Assembly (NCBI GenBank): GCA_965228045.1
Contig: OZ245789.1
Coordinates: 3,348,001-3,412,000 of the forward strand
DNA from: JANQEU01 sp965228045
GTDB taxonomy: Bacteria; Bacteroidota; Bacteroidia; Cytophagales; Cyclobacteriaceae
Reading direction: 5' to 3'
DNA: 64,000 bases
In this document: positions 7,668-15,774 of the stretch, piece after piece
Position numbering within the stretch: the stretch's first letter is position 1
How the letters are laid out: each line of letters opens with the position of its first letter
Position numbers and translations under genes: made by a program
Notes under the pieces: generated by a model
Database searches by the model: none
Told to the model about the DNA's origin: nothing
Seen by the model: only the letters and a program-made list of their open reading frames with translations

Positions 7668-8678
7668 TCAAATCTTCACTATCACCTTACCTACACTTTG
7701 TCTGGATTCAATCCACTCATGAGCCGCGGCCATGTGATCAAAAGAAAATATTTTACCCACCACAGGCCTGATTCCATGTTTTTCGACAAAATCAGTCATT
7801 GCTTTTCCCTCGTTTTTTGAAATTTCCTCGTTGCCGGTGAGATAACCAATATGTGTCCCCATTATTCCATAAGAACCTTGAGCCATTTTCAGTACGTTCA
7901 CCTTTGGTGCATCTTTCCATGTCTTCCAATAGGTAAATGGATTCCATTTTTTCAGGGAAATACTGGCAAAACCCACCACCACCAGCCTACCAAATGGATT
8001 AAGTAACTCTATGCTCTTTTTAAAAACATCTCCCCCTACTACCTCCAGGACAAGGTCCACTCCCCCAGCCTGTCCTTCAATAAATTGCTTGAAATCGGTA
8101 CTGGCGTAATTGATCGGGTAATCACAACCCAGTTCACTTAGCAGGTTAAGCTTTTCATCTTTACTAGCCGTTCCAAAAACTATTCCTCCAAACGCCTTAG
8201 CCAGCTGAACCGCCGCAGTACCAACTCCCCCCGCAGCTGCCTGAATCAAAACCTTTTCTCCCGATTCGATTCGGCCCAGTTTCTTCAAAGCCACCCAGGC
8301 CGTCATATAATTCACCAGAAATGAAACGGCTTCCTCAGGTGAATACCCATTTGGAGCCGGAAATGCCAGGTACTGCCTGACACAGATATACTCCGCATAA
8401 GAGCCGTATTGTGATCCAGCTATGACCTTATAACCAACTTTAACTGAGTCGACACCTTCACCAACCTCCACGACTTCACCAAATGCTTCCATACCGGGTA
8501 TGTAAGGTTTCTTCGGAGCCCACGAGTATTGACCTCTTCGTGACAGTATTTCCGCGTAATTGAGGCCTATATGAGAAATTTTTATTTTGACCTCACCACT
8601 CTTTGGAGTGGGTTCCGACACCTCTTCTATTTTCAATGAATCCGGCGCACCGGCTTTTCTAAGCAAATATGCTTTCAT
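7668..8678 (-). CDS. Zinc-independent quinone oxidoreductase / MDR-family alcohol dehydrogenase
   Basis: A 336-residue medium-chain dehydrogenase/reductase. The N-terminal GroES-like half carries ILSRRGQYSWAPKKPYIPGMEAFGEVVEVG, and the Rossmann half carries the NADPH-binding IQAAAGGVGTAAVQLAKAFG near residue 145. The cysteines of the structural zinc lobe of zinc alcohol dehydrogenases are absent, which points to the quinone-oxidoreductase/VAT-1-like branch. It would reduce quinones or enones with NADPH in the cytoplasm. It begins three bases after the stop of the iron-sulfur gene and is the last gene of a minus-strand operon; the redox company suits a stress or detoxification role. Confidence 0.88.
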   Translation of the reverse strand: MKAYLLRKAGAPDSLKIEEVSEPTPKSGEVKIKISHIGLNYAEILSRRGQYSWAPKKPYIPGMEAFGEVVEVGEGVDSVKVGYKVIAGSQYGSYAEYICVRQYLAFPAPNGYSPEEAVSFLVNYMTAWVALKKLGRIESGEKVLIQAAAGGVGTAAVQLAKAFGGIVFGTASKDEKLNLLSELGCDYPINYASTDFKQFIEGQAGGVDLVLEVVGGDVFKKSIELLNPFGRLVVVGFASISLKKWNPFTYWKTWKDAPKVNVLKMAQGSYGIMGTHIGYLTGNEEISKNEGKAMTDFVEKHGIRPVVGKIFSFDHMAAAHEWIESRQSVGKVIVKI

Positions 8679-8681
8679 CTT

Positions 8682-9122
8682 CTATCCTTTAAAATCAACT
8701 TTCTTGTGACTTCCGTCGCAGAAAGGTTTGTTGCCAGAACTACCACATCTGCATAACGCCACATTGCCGTCCGCATGCTTTTCCTCCTCGCCATTTCGTA
8801 TGACAAAGTTGCCCCTGACCAGAAGTGGTCCATTCTTCGTTACTTCAATGGTGCCGCTGAAATCAGATTTGCTCTTATGTTCGGAAGTGGTATTGGGCTT
8901 CTCCTCCTTTTCCATTTCAAAAGAAAGTGCACCCGAAGGGCATTTTTTGATTTGCGCAATAATCGTTTCAGTATCAGCGGCATTGGGATCAATCCAGGGT
9001 CTCCTGTGTGGATCAAATACTTTGGGCAAACCATTGAAACAGTTTTCCGAATGAATGCAGATATTAGGCTTCCAGATCACCACCACCTCTCCATTTGAAT
9101 ACTTCTTTACTATATCTTTCAT
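8682..9122 (-). CDS. YjdI-type [4Fe-4S] protein fused to a CDGSH iron-sulfur domain
   Basis: About 146 residues counted from the start MKDIVKKYSNG, chosen because it follows the upstream stop by one base (TGATATG) and matches YjdI N-termini; a longer frame upstream looks untranslated. Residues 1-68 form the Fer4_19/YjdI domain (CIHSENC, then KCPSGAL). After a charged linker comes a CDGSH domain (CRCGSSGNKPFCDGSH) that would bind a [2Fe-2S] cluster with three Cys and one His. It lies between a YjdJ-like acetyltransferase and an NADPH quinone reductase, so electron transfer or redox sensing is the likely job. Confidence 0.85.
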   Translation of the reverse strand: MKDIVKKYSNGEVVVIWKPNICIHSENCFNGLPKVFDPHRRPWIDPNAADTETIIAQIKKCPSGALSFEMEKEEKPNTTSEHKSKSDFSGTIEVTKNGPLLVRGNFVIRNGEEEKHADGNVALCRCGSSGNKPFCDGSHKKVDFKG

Positions 9123-9123
9123 A

Positions 9124-9429
9124 TCACTTAATGTTAAAACCAGGAGCCAGCAAGGTGCCGAATTCGGGATGTCTCTTGAGGTAGGAAGCCACAAAAGGAC
9201 ACAAAGGCGCAAGCTGATGTCCATTTTCTTCTATATAAGTCAGGGCCTCCCTCACGATCTTTGAGCCAACTCCTTTTCCCTCCAACCCGGATGGTACCTC
9301 CGTGTGCGTCAGGTACATCACTCCCTTTGTATTCAAAATAAAATCGATGTAGGCTATTTTATCATCAATAACCAGCTCAAATCTCTTCTTTTCAAAATTG
9401 ATGTCTGTCTTAAGCTTTGCCAGATCCAT
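9124..9429 (-). CDS. YjdJ-type GNAT-fold N-acetyltransferase
   Basis: A 101-residue minimal acetyltransferase of the Acetyltransf_CG group (PF14542). The motif LTHTEVPSGLEGKGVGSKIVREAL near residue 40 is the acetyl-CoA-binding segment, and LAPLCPFVASYLKRHPEF at the end is typical of YjdJ-like proteins. The acceptor is unknown. The yjdJ-yjdI neighbourhood is conserved in other bacteria, and here the two genes are separated by one base, supporting translational coupling. Confidence 0.85.
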   Translation of the reverse strand: MDLAKLKTDINFEKKRFELVIDDKIAYIDFILNTKGVMYLTHTEVPSGLEGKGVGSKIVREALTYIEENGHQLAPLCPFVASYLKRHPEFGTLLAPGFNIK

Positions 9430-9447
9430 AATGGGAATTTATGGAAT

Positions 9448-10314
9448 CTATTTCAATTCGTATTTGTAAAGGGACTGAGTACCGTCTCCGGCTGCCTCGG
9501 AGAGGGTGACGATTCCAGTTGTGGTCCAGCATATTGCTTCACCCTGCGGTTCTTTCACATATTGCATTCGAAACGAAGGCCCTTCCAGAAGTCTTGACCA
9601 GCTGGCTTGATCGGATGACTCCCAAATGAAAACAGAGTTGTAATTTTTCAAAATGATCGTGCCGTCATCTCTGATATCGCCACCGGTAAATCCGTTGAAA
9701 GGTATGCTGCCGGTCGATTGAATTTTTACCGGAATCCCTCTTGTTTCCCGAAAGGGGAAATGATAGACCAGGCATTCATTTTCACGCTTGGTTACCAATA
9801 CCAGTTCGTTACTTGATTGATCATACATCAGGGTCTCCGAATCACGGGCACCCTCGGAATAGGTAAAGTCCATTCTGGTTACTTTCGATGCCTGTACCGA
9901 TTCCGTGGCAATGTTGTCCGGCTCTTCTACCCTGTAGATGGTCAGATAATCTCTCTGCCCACGGTTATCACCAATGTCACCAATAAAAATCACTCCCTTT
10001 CCATCGACAGAGGTAGTGGTAATGTCTTCCCAGTCCTGTGCCTGGGCCCCCCGAACGTAAACCTTCGTTTTTAATGTACCTGTCGAGTCCAGCAAATACA
10101 GAAAAGACCTGTCTCCGCTATCATTATGGACCCATAAGTGTCCTGGAAAATTATAACTGACGTCAATACCTGAGGCTTCCGGAATATGTTCCTCCACTAT
10201 TGGATACGAGGACGGAGTCGCTACATAGGCTTCGTTCATTGGGACCTGAAGATCACGGATATCGGTACTTTGATAAATAGCAATCAATAAGGAGGTAAGT
10301 AAGTAGATCCACAT
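9448..10314 (-). CDS. Exported beta-propeller-like protein, function unknown
   Basis: About 288 residues counted from the ATG at 10314, chosen because it gives a clean signal-anchor sequence (MWIYLLTSLLIAIYQ); the frame is open to 10389. The sequence has repeated beta-rich units with HLWVHNDSGDRSFLYLLDSTG, WEDITTT, GVIFIGDIGDN and IYRVEEP, a pattern of exported propeller-like proteins. I know no enzymatic function for it. It lies 18 bases upstream of the acetyltransferase gene and is probably the first gene of the four-gene minus-strand operon; it is divergent from the gene at 10465. Confidence 0.65.
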   Translation of the reverse strand: MWIYLLTSLLIAIYQSTDIRDLQVPMNEAYVATPSSYPIVEEHIPEASGIDVSYNFPGHLWVHNDSGDRSFLYLLDSTGTLKTKVYVRGAQAQDWEDITTTSVDGKGVIFIGDIGDNRGQRDYLTIYRVEEPDNIATESVQASKVTRMDFTYSEGARDSETLMYDQSSNELVLVTKRENECLVYHFPFRETRGIPVKIQSTGSIPFNGFTGGDIRDDGTIILKNYNSVFIWESSDQASWSRLLEGPSFRMQYVKEPQGEAICWTTTGIVTLSEAAGDGTQSLYKYELK

Positions 10315-10464
10315 GCTGATTGGCAAGGTAATAGGTGGTTCGATTAAAGAAGGTTCAAATATCACCAATATCCAAAAGAATGAAAACAAGCCTAACCCGA
10401 ATTGTCCAAAATACTCTTTGGATTACTTTTACTTTGACTATCGAACCTAATCTCCCTCAGAATT

Positions 10465-11238
10465 ATGACCATTCTTCGATCCTTAGTTTCTGCATTGGTT
10501 ATGGTATTTGCCCTGAATTTTGTCCTTGCCCAGGAGGACGAGCCCAAAAGCTATCACTTTGACGGAAACGCCAGCATTACCAACAATGGGTTTTCTTTCA
10601 TTCCTCTTTTTAGTTTAGGAAAACCTGCTACCATAGTAGAAATGAACATCGGAGGTGACCGCTTCACTTACGAGCCTCAATTTCGTTTTGATCTGGAAGG
10701 TATGAGGCCATGGTCCATCATCGGATTCTGGAGGTATAAAATTATCAACAGAGAGCGCTTTATGTTCCGGGTGGGAACACAATTTCCTGCCTTGGCTTTC
10801 ATGTATGAAGAGGTTCAATCCGGCAACATTACATACGATAAGATTCTGGCACAGCGCTTCCTGCCATTTGATTTCACCCTAAACTACGACCTTACCCCGA
10901 AACTTAGCATTGGATTGTTTTACCTTAACGGAAACGGGCTTGAGAAAGCCGAGCAGCTCACTCAAACGAACTTTCTTTCTCTGAATGTAGGTCTCCACGA
11001 CATTAATATAACGGAGAAGCTTCTGTTCAACTGGAATGCGCAGGGATTCTTTCTGGATATCGACGGCCTGGGAGGTTATTATACGGCGCATACATTTTCG
11101 ATAGAGCATTCGGATTTTCCAATTTCCATTGCTTCAACCATCAACAAAGAAATAGAATCTACCCTTGACACCGAAAATCTAACCTGGAATGTAAGTCTCT
11201 TATACTCCTGGGCAACTGATTTCATCAAAAAGGAATAA
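10465..11238 (+). CDS. Putative outer-membrane beta-barrel protein
   Basis: A 257-residue protein with a signal peptide (residues 1-22, ending VLAQ) followed by alternating aromatic strands such as PQFRFDLEGMRPWSIIGFWRY and FTLNYDLTPKLSIGLFYL, which suggest a small barrel. No named family is recognised. It lies 22 bases upstream of the DUF1593 hydrolase on the same strand, so the two are probably an operon and the barrel may help handle the hydrolase's ligand. Confidence 0.65.
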   Translation: MTILRSLVSALVMVFALNFVLAQEDEPKSYHFDGNASITNNGFSFIPLFSLGKPATIVEMNIGGDRFTYEPQFRFDLEGMRPWSIIGFWRYKIINRERFMFRVGTQFPALAFMYEEVQSGNITYDKILAQRFLPFDFTLNYDLTPKLSIGLFYLNGNGLEKAEQLTQTNFLSLNVGLHDINITEKLLFNWNAQGFFLDIDGLGGYYTAHTFSIEHSDFPISIASTINKEIESTLDTENLTWNVSLLYSWATDFIKKE

Positions 11239-11260
11239 TCGATGTTAAGTAAATTGTAGT

Positions 11261-12688
11261 ATGAAACACTTCGCTCTCTCACTGATTATTGCTTTTGGAT
11301 TTTCATTCAGCTTCGCGCAATCTACCGGAAAGCATCGGATGGTCGTATTGACCGATATCGAAGCTGATCCTGATGACACTCAGACGCTGGTTCGCCTTCT
11401 TCTTTATAGTAACCAAATAGACATTAAAGGTATAGTAGCCACTACCTCCACGCACATGCGGGACCAGGTTCATCCTGAGTCCCTGGAAAAAGTGATCAAT
11501 GCCTACGGAGAAGTCGTGGAAAACCTGCGCCAGCATGAGGTAGGGTATCCGGATGCGGAAGTATTGCTGAATATGATAAAGTCAGGTCCTCCTGTTTACG
11601 GCATGAATGGTGTCGGTGAAGGAAATGACACCGAAGGATCGGATTGGATTATCAAAATCCTGGAGGAAGATGACGACAGACCACTTTGGATATCTGTTTG
11701 GGGTGGGCCCAATGTACTGGCACAGGCACTGTTTAAACTTAAGGCTATTAAATCGGACCGGGAATTGAACAGACTCGTGGCAAAACTGCGGGTCTACACC
11801 ATTTCTGATCAGGATGACAGTGCCATCTGGATAAGAAATAATTTCCCCAACCTGTTTTACGTTGTCTCACCCGGTGGATACTTTCGATCAACTTGGACCG
11901 GTATCATGTCCAGAATACAGGGCATTGACAATTCTACCATCAGCAATTCCTGGCTAAGAGATAATATCCAGCAGGATCATGGCCCTCTTGGCGCACAATA
12001 TCCCGATGTTGGATATGGGATGGAGGGTGATACCCCGGCATGGTTATCACTCATACCAAATGGACTTAATGATGCGGAAAACCCAAACATGGGTGGCTGG
12101 GGAGGTCGCTATGAACTCTATCAGCCTGAATTTGAAACTTTTAAAGAATCCGGTTTTACGGGAGGGGTCCCAATCGAACCGGAGACACGTCCTATATGGA
12201 CCAATGCCAATGATACCTATCAGCACTACGTGCCGAATGAATATGGAAGAACCGTAAGAAAAGACTCCATTTTTGAAGGTAATAAAGTCACATTATGGCG
12301 GTGGAGGGATGACTTTCAGAATGATTTTGCCGCAAGGATGGACTGGTGCACCATGTCATATGAGCAAGCCAATCACCCTCCTGTTCCGGTGATCAATCAT
12401 GACGAAAATATAACAGTAAAATCGGGTGAAGGTTTTCACCTTGATGCCACTGGCTCCTCAGATCCTGATGGAGATAATCTTAGTTACCTGTGGTTTCCAT
12501 ACGCTGAGATCGGTTCCTACGGTGAGCGAATTGACATAGCCAATGCTGAAAATCTGGTCAAGGTATTCATCAGGGCCCCGGAGGTGAACGAAAAAGTTAC
12601 CACTCAATTTATCTTAAAACTTACCGACAAGGGTTCACCACCCATTTCAAGGTATAAAAGGGTCAATGTAACGATTGAGCCTAAATAG
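11261..12688 (+). CDS. DUF1593 (Sde182-like) nucleoside-hydrolase-fold protein
   Basis: A 475-residue exported protein (signal peptide residues 1-19, ending SFAQ). Residues 23-330 match the DUF1593 domain: RMVVLTDIEADPDDTQTLVRLL carries the Asp cluster used for calcium binding by inosine-uridine hydrolase folds, and ISVWGGPNVLAQAL and YTISDQDDSAIWIR follow. Residues about 375-475 are the C-terminal Ig-like domain (LDATGSSDPDGDNLSYLWFPY). Related proteins occur in polysaccharide-degrading bacteria; the substrate is not established. The last 36 codons are duplicated about 395 bp downstream, on the far side of a deleted RAYT element. Confidence 0.83.
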   Translation: MKHFALSLIIAFGFSFSFAQSTGKHRMVVLTDIEADPDDTQTLVRLLLYSNQIDIKGIVATTSTHMRDQVHPESLEKVINAYGEVVENLRQHEVGYPDAEVLLNMIKSGPPVYGMNGVGEGNDTEGSDWIIKILEEDDDRPLWISVWGGPNVLAQALFKLKAIKSDRELNRLVAKLRVYTISDQDDSAIWIRNNFPNLFYVVSPGGYFRSTWTGIMSRIQGIDNSTISNSWLRDNIQQDHGPLGAQYPDVGYGMEGDTPAWLSLIPNGLNDAENPNMGGWGGRYELYQPEFETFKESGFTGGVPIEPETRPIWTNANDTYQHYVPNEYGRTVRKDSIFEGNKVTLWRWRDDFQNDFAARMDWCTMSYEQANHPPVPVINHDENITVKSGEGFHLDATGSSDPDGDNLSYLWFPYAEIGSYGERIDIANAENLVKVFIRAPEVNEKVTTQFILKLTDKGSPPISRYKRVNVTIEPK

Positions 12689-12693
12689 AGAAA
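12583..12693 (+). repeat. Direct repeat, copy 1 (3' end of the DUF1593 gene)
   Basis: This 111-bp stretch, covering the last codons, stop and five following bases of the DUF1593 gene, reappears at 12978-13088 with two mismatches by my reading. The two copies bracket a 39-bp spacer and the deleted RAYT element. Confidence 0.95.
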
Positions 12694-12732
12694 TGCATTT
12701 TCAACTGTCTGAACAACTTTTTAATTAAGGCT

Positions 12733-12977
12733 GTTGCTGGTGCGAGTTTGTAGCTCGTACCAGATGATTTTATATTTAAGATAATCCGCTCATGAAACCA
12801 TCAATTACAATCATGAGCCGTAAATACAAATTCCACAATAAAGAAGGTATTTACTTCGTCAGTTTCGCCATTGATTATTCGGGTGGTAAAGGTTTATTGG
12901 AGATCGATTTCATAGGATAAATGTTTAAGTGGTACCTGATATTGGAGGTACGAGCGAAACGCTCGCACCAGCCTTTG
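12733..12977 (+). mobile_element. Internally deleted RAYT/IS200-like element, copy 1
   Basis: The ends match the complete element at 18363-19050. The left end starts GTTGCTGGTGCGAG and folds into a hairpin. The right end has the arms GGTACGAGCG and CGCTCGCACC around AAA, then GCCTTTG. About 441 bp of the transposase core are missing, including the HUH motif and catalytic Tyr codons, so movement would need a transposase acting in trans. What remains includes a continuous 35-codon frame. The right end directly adjoins the second copy of the 111-bp repeat. The rest of the gap 12689-13109 has nothing else I can support. Confidence 0.88.
12813..12920 (+). CDS. 35-residue microprotein frame in deleted RAYT copy 1
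   Basis: The first 19 codons of the transposase (start MSRKYKFHNKEG) are joined in frame to its last 16 codons (IDYSGGKGLLEIDFIG). An in-frame ATG at 12792 could add seven residues. Compared with the full transposase I count seven synonymous and one conservative replacement difference over the shared codons, more synonymous change than neutral drift would give. Whether it is translated is unknown. It has no catalytic residues; if made it could be a transposase-derived inhibitor or an inert relic. Confidence 0.35.
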   Translation: MSRKYKFHNKEGIYFVSFAIDYSGGKGLLEIDFIG

Positions 12978-13088
12978 GGTGAACGAAAAAGTTACCACTC
13001 AATTTATCCTAAAACTTACCGACAAGGGTTCACCCCCCATTTCAAGGTATAAAAGGGTCAATGTAACGATTGAGCCTAAATAGAGAAA
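12978..13088 (+). repeat. Direct repeat, copy 2 (duplicated DUF1593 gene end)
   Basis: It is 109 of 111 bases identical to 12583-12693, including the stop codon. It begins directly after the right end of the deleted RAYT copy and has no start codon or upstream part of the gene, so it is a non-functional fragment. It lies 21 bp before the 3' end of the convergent serine hydrolase gene. Confidence 0.93.
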
Positions 13089-13109
13089 ATGATCCACCAA
13101 TGACTCAGA

Positions 13110-14678
13110 TTAGTTTTCAACTCTTCTAAAATCCAGATCCTGGTAATCAAAGCTGAAATCTATATCGGGGGATATTGGCTTCATTTTTATTTTCGAAAGC
13201 AGACCCAATTCATCTTTTTCGAAGATTAAAAAGGCATCACATGGCATATCCGTGTAGCTCATCTTTACCACAAACGTGTCCTCCTTGTAGCGAAACATCT
13301 CTCCATTAAGTTTGGGAGACCTTAATGACTTAAACCATAGTTTACCTTGCCGATTTTCTATTACAATTTTCCCAAACCAATTATCTTCAAAGACCCCTAA
13401 GTATTCTGTGGCCTCAAGCTTTTTTACATCAGAAATTGCAGCCAACTCCCAAACCTGATTTGCTGTAGAGTCTACATATTTTTCGTTCCGCTCTAATTGT
13501 TGCTTGGTATTGGTAAGGTAATCCCAACGTTTTCTGCCAATCCACTCATCGCGAATTGCACTGCTTATGACATCATAACTATTGGCGCCAGGGGCTCCAT
13601 TTGTCAGAACTACTACAGCAGAATTGATTTCAGGAACAATCATAACCATGGAGAGCATACCGGGAAGGCCGCCAGAATGTGAGATTACCGAGTAGTCATG
13701 AATATGGGAAATGAACCAACCCAAACCGTAAGCGCCAAAATGCCATTTAAAATGTGGTCTGGGTCTTGGCTCGAATCCAATAAAAGTATAAGGTGACCAC
13801 ATTTCTCGCTGGCGTAACGGATTGAATATTTGATGCTGCAGGCTATCCCCATACTTGCCCTGGTTAAGCTGTGCCATCAACCACTTGCTCATATCATTGA
13901 CACTTGAGTACATTCCACCGGAAGCTGCCAGTGATCCTTGACCCTTTATATAACGCTCAATTTTTTTTATTTCCGTGCTGGAAGTTGAATGAGCAGAAGC
14001 AATATTGTCTTTTGACCTCAACCTGTCGTATCTGCAAGCTGTTCTTTCCATACCCAATGGGGTAAGGATATTATTTTCGATGAATTCATCATAAGTCTGC
14101 CCACTAACCCGTGCAATGACCTCTCCAGCCACCTGATAAAGCAAGTTATCATAATCAAATTTTGTCCTGAAATCGGAGGTTGGCTCAAAGTGTTGAAAGC
14201 TCGCAATCACATCTTCAATGGTGAAATCAGAACCAGAGGGAAAAAACATTAGGTCACCAGCACCTAAACCAAGACCACTTCTATGAGTTAGCAGGTCAGT
14301 TATGGTAAAATTTTCTCTCACATAGTCATCGTACATGGTAAACTCAGGGATATGCTGAAGGACTCTGTCATCCCAATTTAGCTTACCCTGATCCACTAAT
14401 ATGGCTAAACCTGCCGAAGTGAATGCTTTGGTGTTTGAGGCGATTTGAAATAGAGTATGTTCATTTACCATTTCTTCCGAATCAACTGACAATTTCCCGT
14501 ATCCTTTGGAATGGATGACTTCTCCATGTTCAATTACAGCTACTGCTAAACCTACTTGTGGTATCATTTCGAATGATTTATTAACCAGGGAATCAATCTG
14601 CGCGGATGAAAATCCCTGACTGAAGGTGACGAAGGTTACTAAACAGCAAGCTGCCATCAGGATGTAGTTTTTTCTCAT
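13110..14678 (-). CDS. Serine hydrolase, class C beta-lactamase-like, with DUF3471 domain
   Basis: A 522-residue exported enzyme (signal peptide residues 1-20). The beta-lactamase/D-aminopeptidase fold carries all three motifs: Ser81-x-x-Lys84 in QIASNTKAF, Tyr176-Asp-Asn178 in KFDYDNLLYQ, and His334-Ser-Gly in VISHSGGLPG. The C-terminal part (about residues 420-515, ending before FDYQDLDFRRVEN) fits DUF3471. Such proteins are usually esterases or peptidases, not true beta-lactamases. Length is normal. It is a single gene facing the duplicated DUF1593 end. Confidence 0.88.
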   Translation of the reverse strand: MRKNYILMAACCLVTFVTFSQGFSSAQIDSLVNKSFEMIPQVGLAVAVIEHGEVIHSKGYGKLSVDSEEMVNEHTLFQIASNTKAFTSAGLAILVDQGKLNWDDRVLQHIPEFTMYDDYVRENFTITDLLTHRSGLGLGAGDLMFFPSGSDFTIEDVIASFQHFEPTSDFRTKFDYDNLLYQVAGEVIARVSGQTYDEFIENNILTPLGMERTACRYDRLRSKDNIASAHSTSSTEIKKIERYIKGQGSLAASGGMYSSVNDMSKWLMAQLNQGKYGDSLQHQIFNPLRQREMWSPYTFIGFEPRPRPHFKWHFGAYGLGWFISHIHDYSVISHSGGLPGMLSMVMIVPEINSAVVVLTNGAPGANSYDVISSAIRDEWIGRKRWDYLTNTKQQLERNEKYVDSTANQVWELAAISDVKKLEATEYLGVFEDNWFGKIVIENRQGKLWFKSLRSPKLNGEMFRYKEDTFVVKMSYTDMPCDAFLIFEKDELGLLSKIKMKPISPDIDFSFDYQDLDFRRVEN

Positions 14679-14806
14679 TGGACTATAAAATCATGCCAGG
14701 TATTGGGGTAATTTGCCTATCATTCAAAATTAGATAAAAGTCGCCTATTTGCGATTCCAAACAAGTTGTAGGAAACAAGTAGTTAGGCTGTGTGCACAAG
14801 TAAGAA

Positions 14807-14833
14807 GGTACGAGCGAAACGCTCGCACCAGCG
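14807..14833 (+). repeat. Solo terminal palindrome of the RAYT element (REP-like)
   Basis: The arms GGTACGAGCG and CGCTCGCACC around AAA, then AGCG and TTTG, match the right ends at about 12945-12977, 17690-17720 and 19020-19050, but no other part of the element is present. It is either a true REP-type unit or the leftover of an excised copy. It lies in the gene-free stretch 14679-15164. Confidence 0.85.
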
Positions 14834-15110
14834 TTTGGGAGCCTAACTAATCCTTTACTGTACCTTCCCTTTTGAAGTAGTAAACCACGGGTTTAAAACC
14901 GATTAAAAATTCATTCCTACATGCAGACCTGGTTCACCGAAAAAGAATTTACCCCAGCAATCGTCGATCACTTTAAATGTTGACGGCATTTCCGAATGAA
15001 AGGGTCTATGTGTTATTGCTATGGAATGGTCCTTGAAAAGTCCCGGTAAGCATAATCATACATCAATGAAGCAGGTCAAACTCTTTGAGATTTATCAAGT
15101 GAGTGCAATA
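14834..15110. other. Gene-free stretch between the serine hydrolase and brnTA
   Basis: Apart from the solo palindrome upstream, this stretch has no gene I can support. A 20-codon frame from ATG at 14920 (start MQTWFTEKEF) ends quickly and may be a decayed gene remnant; it has no partner domain. Confidence 0.4.
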
Positions 15111-15115
15111 AATAT

Positions 15116-15148
15116 TTAATAATTAATTATTTTTACATTAATAATTAA
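15116..15148. promoter_or_regulatory. Spaced repeats upstream of brnT, candidate antitoxin operator
   Basis: TTAATAATTAA occurs at 15116-15126 and again at 15138-15148. The 22-bp start-to-start distance is about two helical turns, and the pair ends 16 bp before the brnT start. BrnA-type antitoxins repress their own operons, so this is a reasonable operator, but in such AT-rich DNA chance is possible. Confidence 0.4.
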
Positions 15149-15164
15149 GCTATTTATACTATTT

Positions 15165-15431
15165 ATGTTCGAATTCGATCCACTCAAAAGTGAATCCAAT
15201 AAAGAGAAACATGGAATCGATTTTAGAACCGCTATGGGACTTTGGAATGATCCTGGTAGACTAATTATACCTGCAAGGGTAACTGGCGAAAGTAGATATT
15301 TGATGATATCTAAATTGAAAGAAGACTTTTGGTCGGCCATATTCACTATAAGAGACAAGAACATAAGAATAATATCAGTTCGTAAATCACGAAAAAATGA
15401 AAGAGAGCTCTATGAACACCACGGAATTTGA
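15165..15431 (+). CDS. brnT: BrnT-family ribonuclease toxin
   Basis: An 88-residue protein matching the BrnT toxin family (PF04365), a RelE-like fold RNase of type II TA systems. It starts with FEFDPLKSESNKEKHGIDF, as the family does, followed by GESRYLMISKL and the terminal ISVRKSRKNERELYE, the RRA..E-like closing motif. Size is normal and the frame is intact. The antitoxin gene begins 20 bases before its stop. BrnTA is known to be a stress-responsive, self-repressing module. It lies in a zone with two more TA modules and RAYT copies. Confidence 0.9.
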   Translation: MFEFDPLKSESNKEKHGIDFRTAMGLWNDPGRLIIPARVTGESRYLMISKLKEDFWSAIFTIRDKNIRIISVRKSRKNERELYEHHGI

Positions 15432-15642
15432 TGAAAAGTTTGAGTCCGGGGATGATATCCTTGAGTATTTGGAATTAGATAATGTACAGACACCGGGACT
15501 GCAACAAAAACGAGTCAGTGTGGATTTCCCTGAATGGATGGTTGTCAGTCTTGATAAGGTAGCTCGCAAGCTGGGTGTTACACGCCAAAGCGTAATAAAA
15601 GTTTTTATATCCGAAAAACTCAAAGAGGAATCATTGGATTAA
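15412..15642 (+). CDS. brnA: BrnA-type ribbon-helix-helix antitoxin
   Basis: A 76-residue antitoxin. The start MNTTEFDEKFESGDDI at 15412 is preferred over an in-frame ATG at 15397 because it matches family N-termini. The acidic N-terminal part would cover the toxin. The C-terminal part (KRVSVDFPEWMVVSLDKVA, LGVTRQSVIKVFISEKL) is the ribbon-helix-helix DNA-binding domain that would bind the repeats upstream of brnT. The 20-base overlap with brnT couples their translation. Confidence 0.87.
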   Translation: MNTTEFDEKFESGDDILEYLELDNVQTPGLQQKRVSVDFPEWMVVSLDKVARKLGVTRQSVIKVFISEKLKEESLD

Positions 15643-15774
15643 GGACTTCTCTGACCTACCAGCTTCGGAGCTTCCCAGGCCTGAAGTCGTTTTGAATTCT
15701 GCCATTTTAAGCCTGGCATACCTTCTTACCATGTTTAAAATATTTATCTTGTGAACCTTAAAAACATTCAACCA

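Noticed and set aside
15397..15411. Upstream ATG for the brnA antitoxin
   Set aside because: The start at 15412 matches antitoxin N-termini of this type; the five extra residues have no support.
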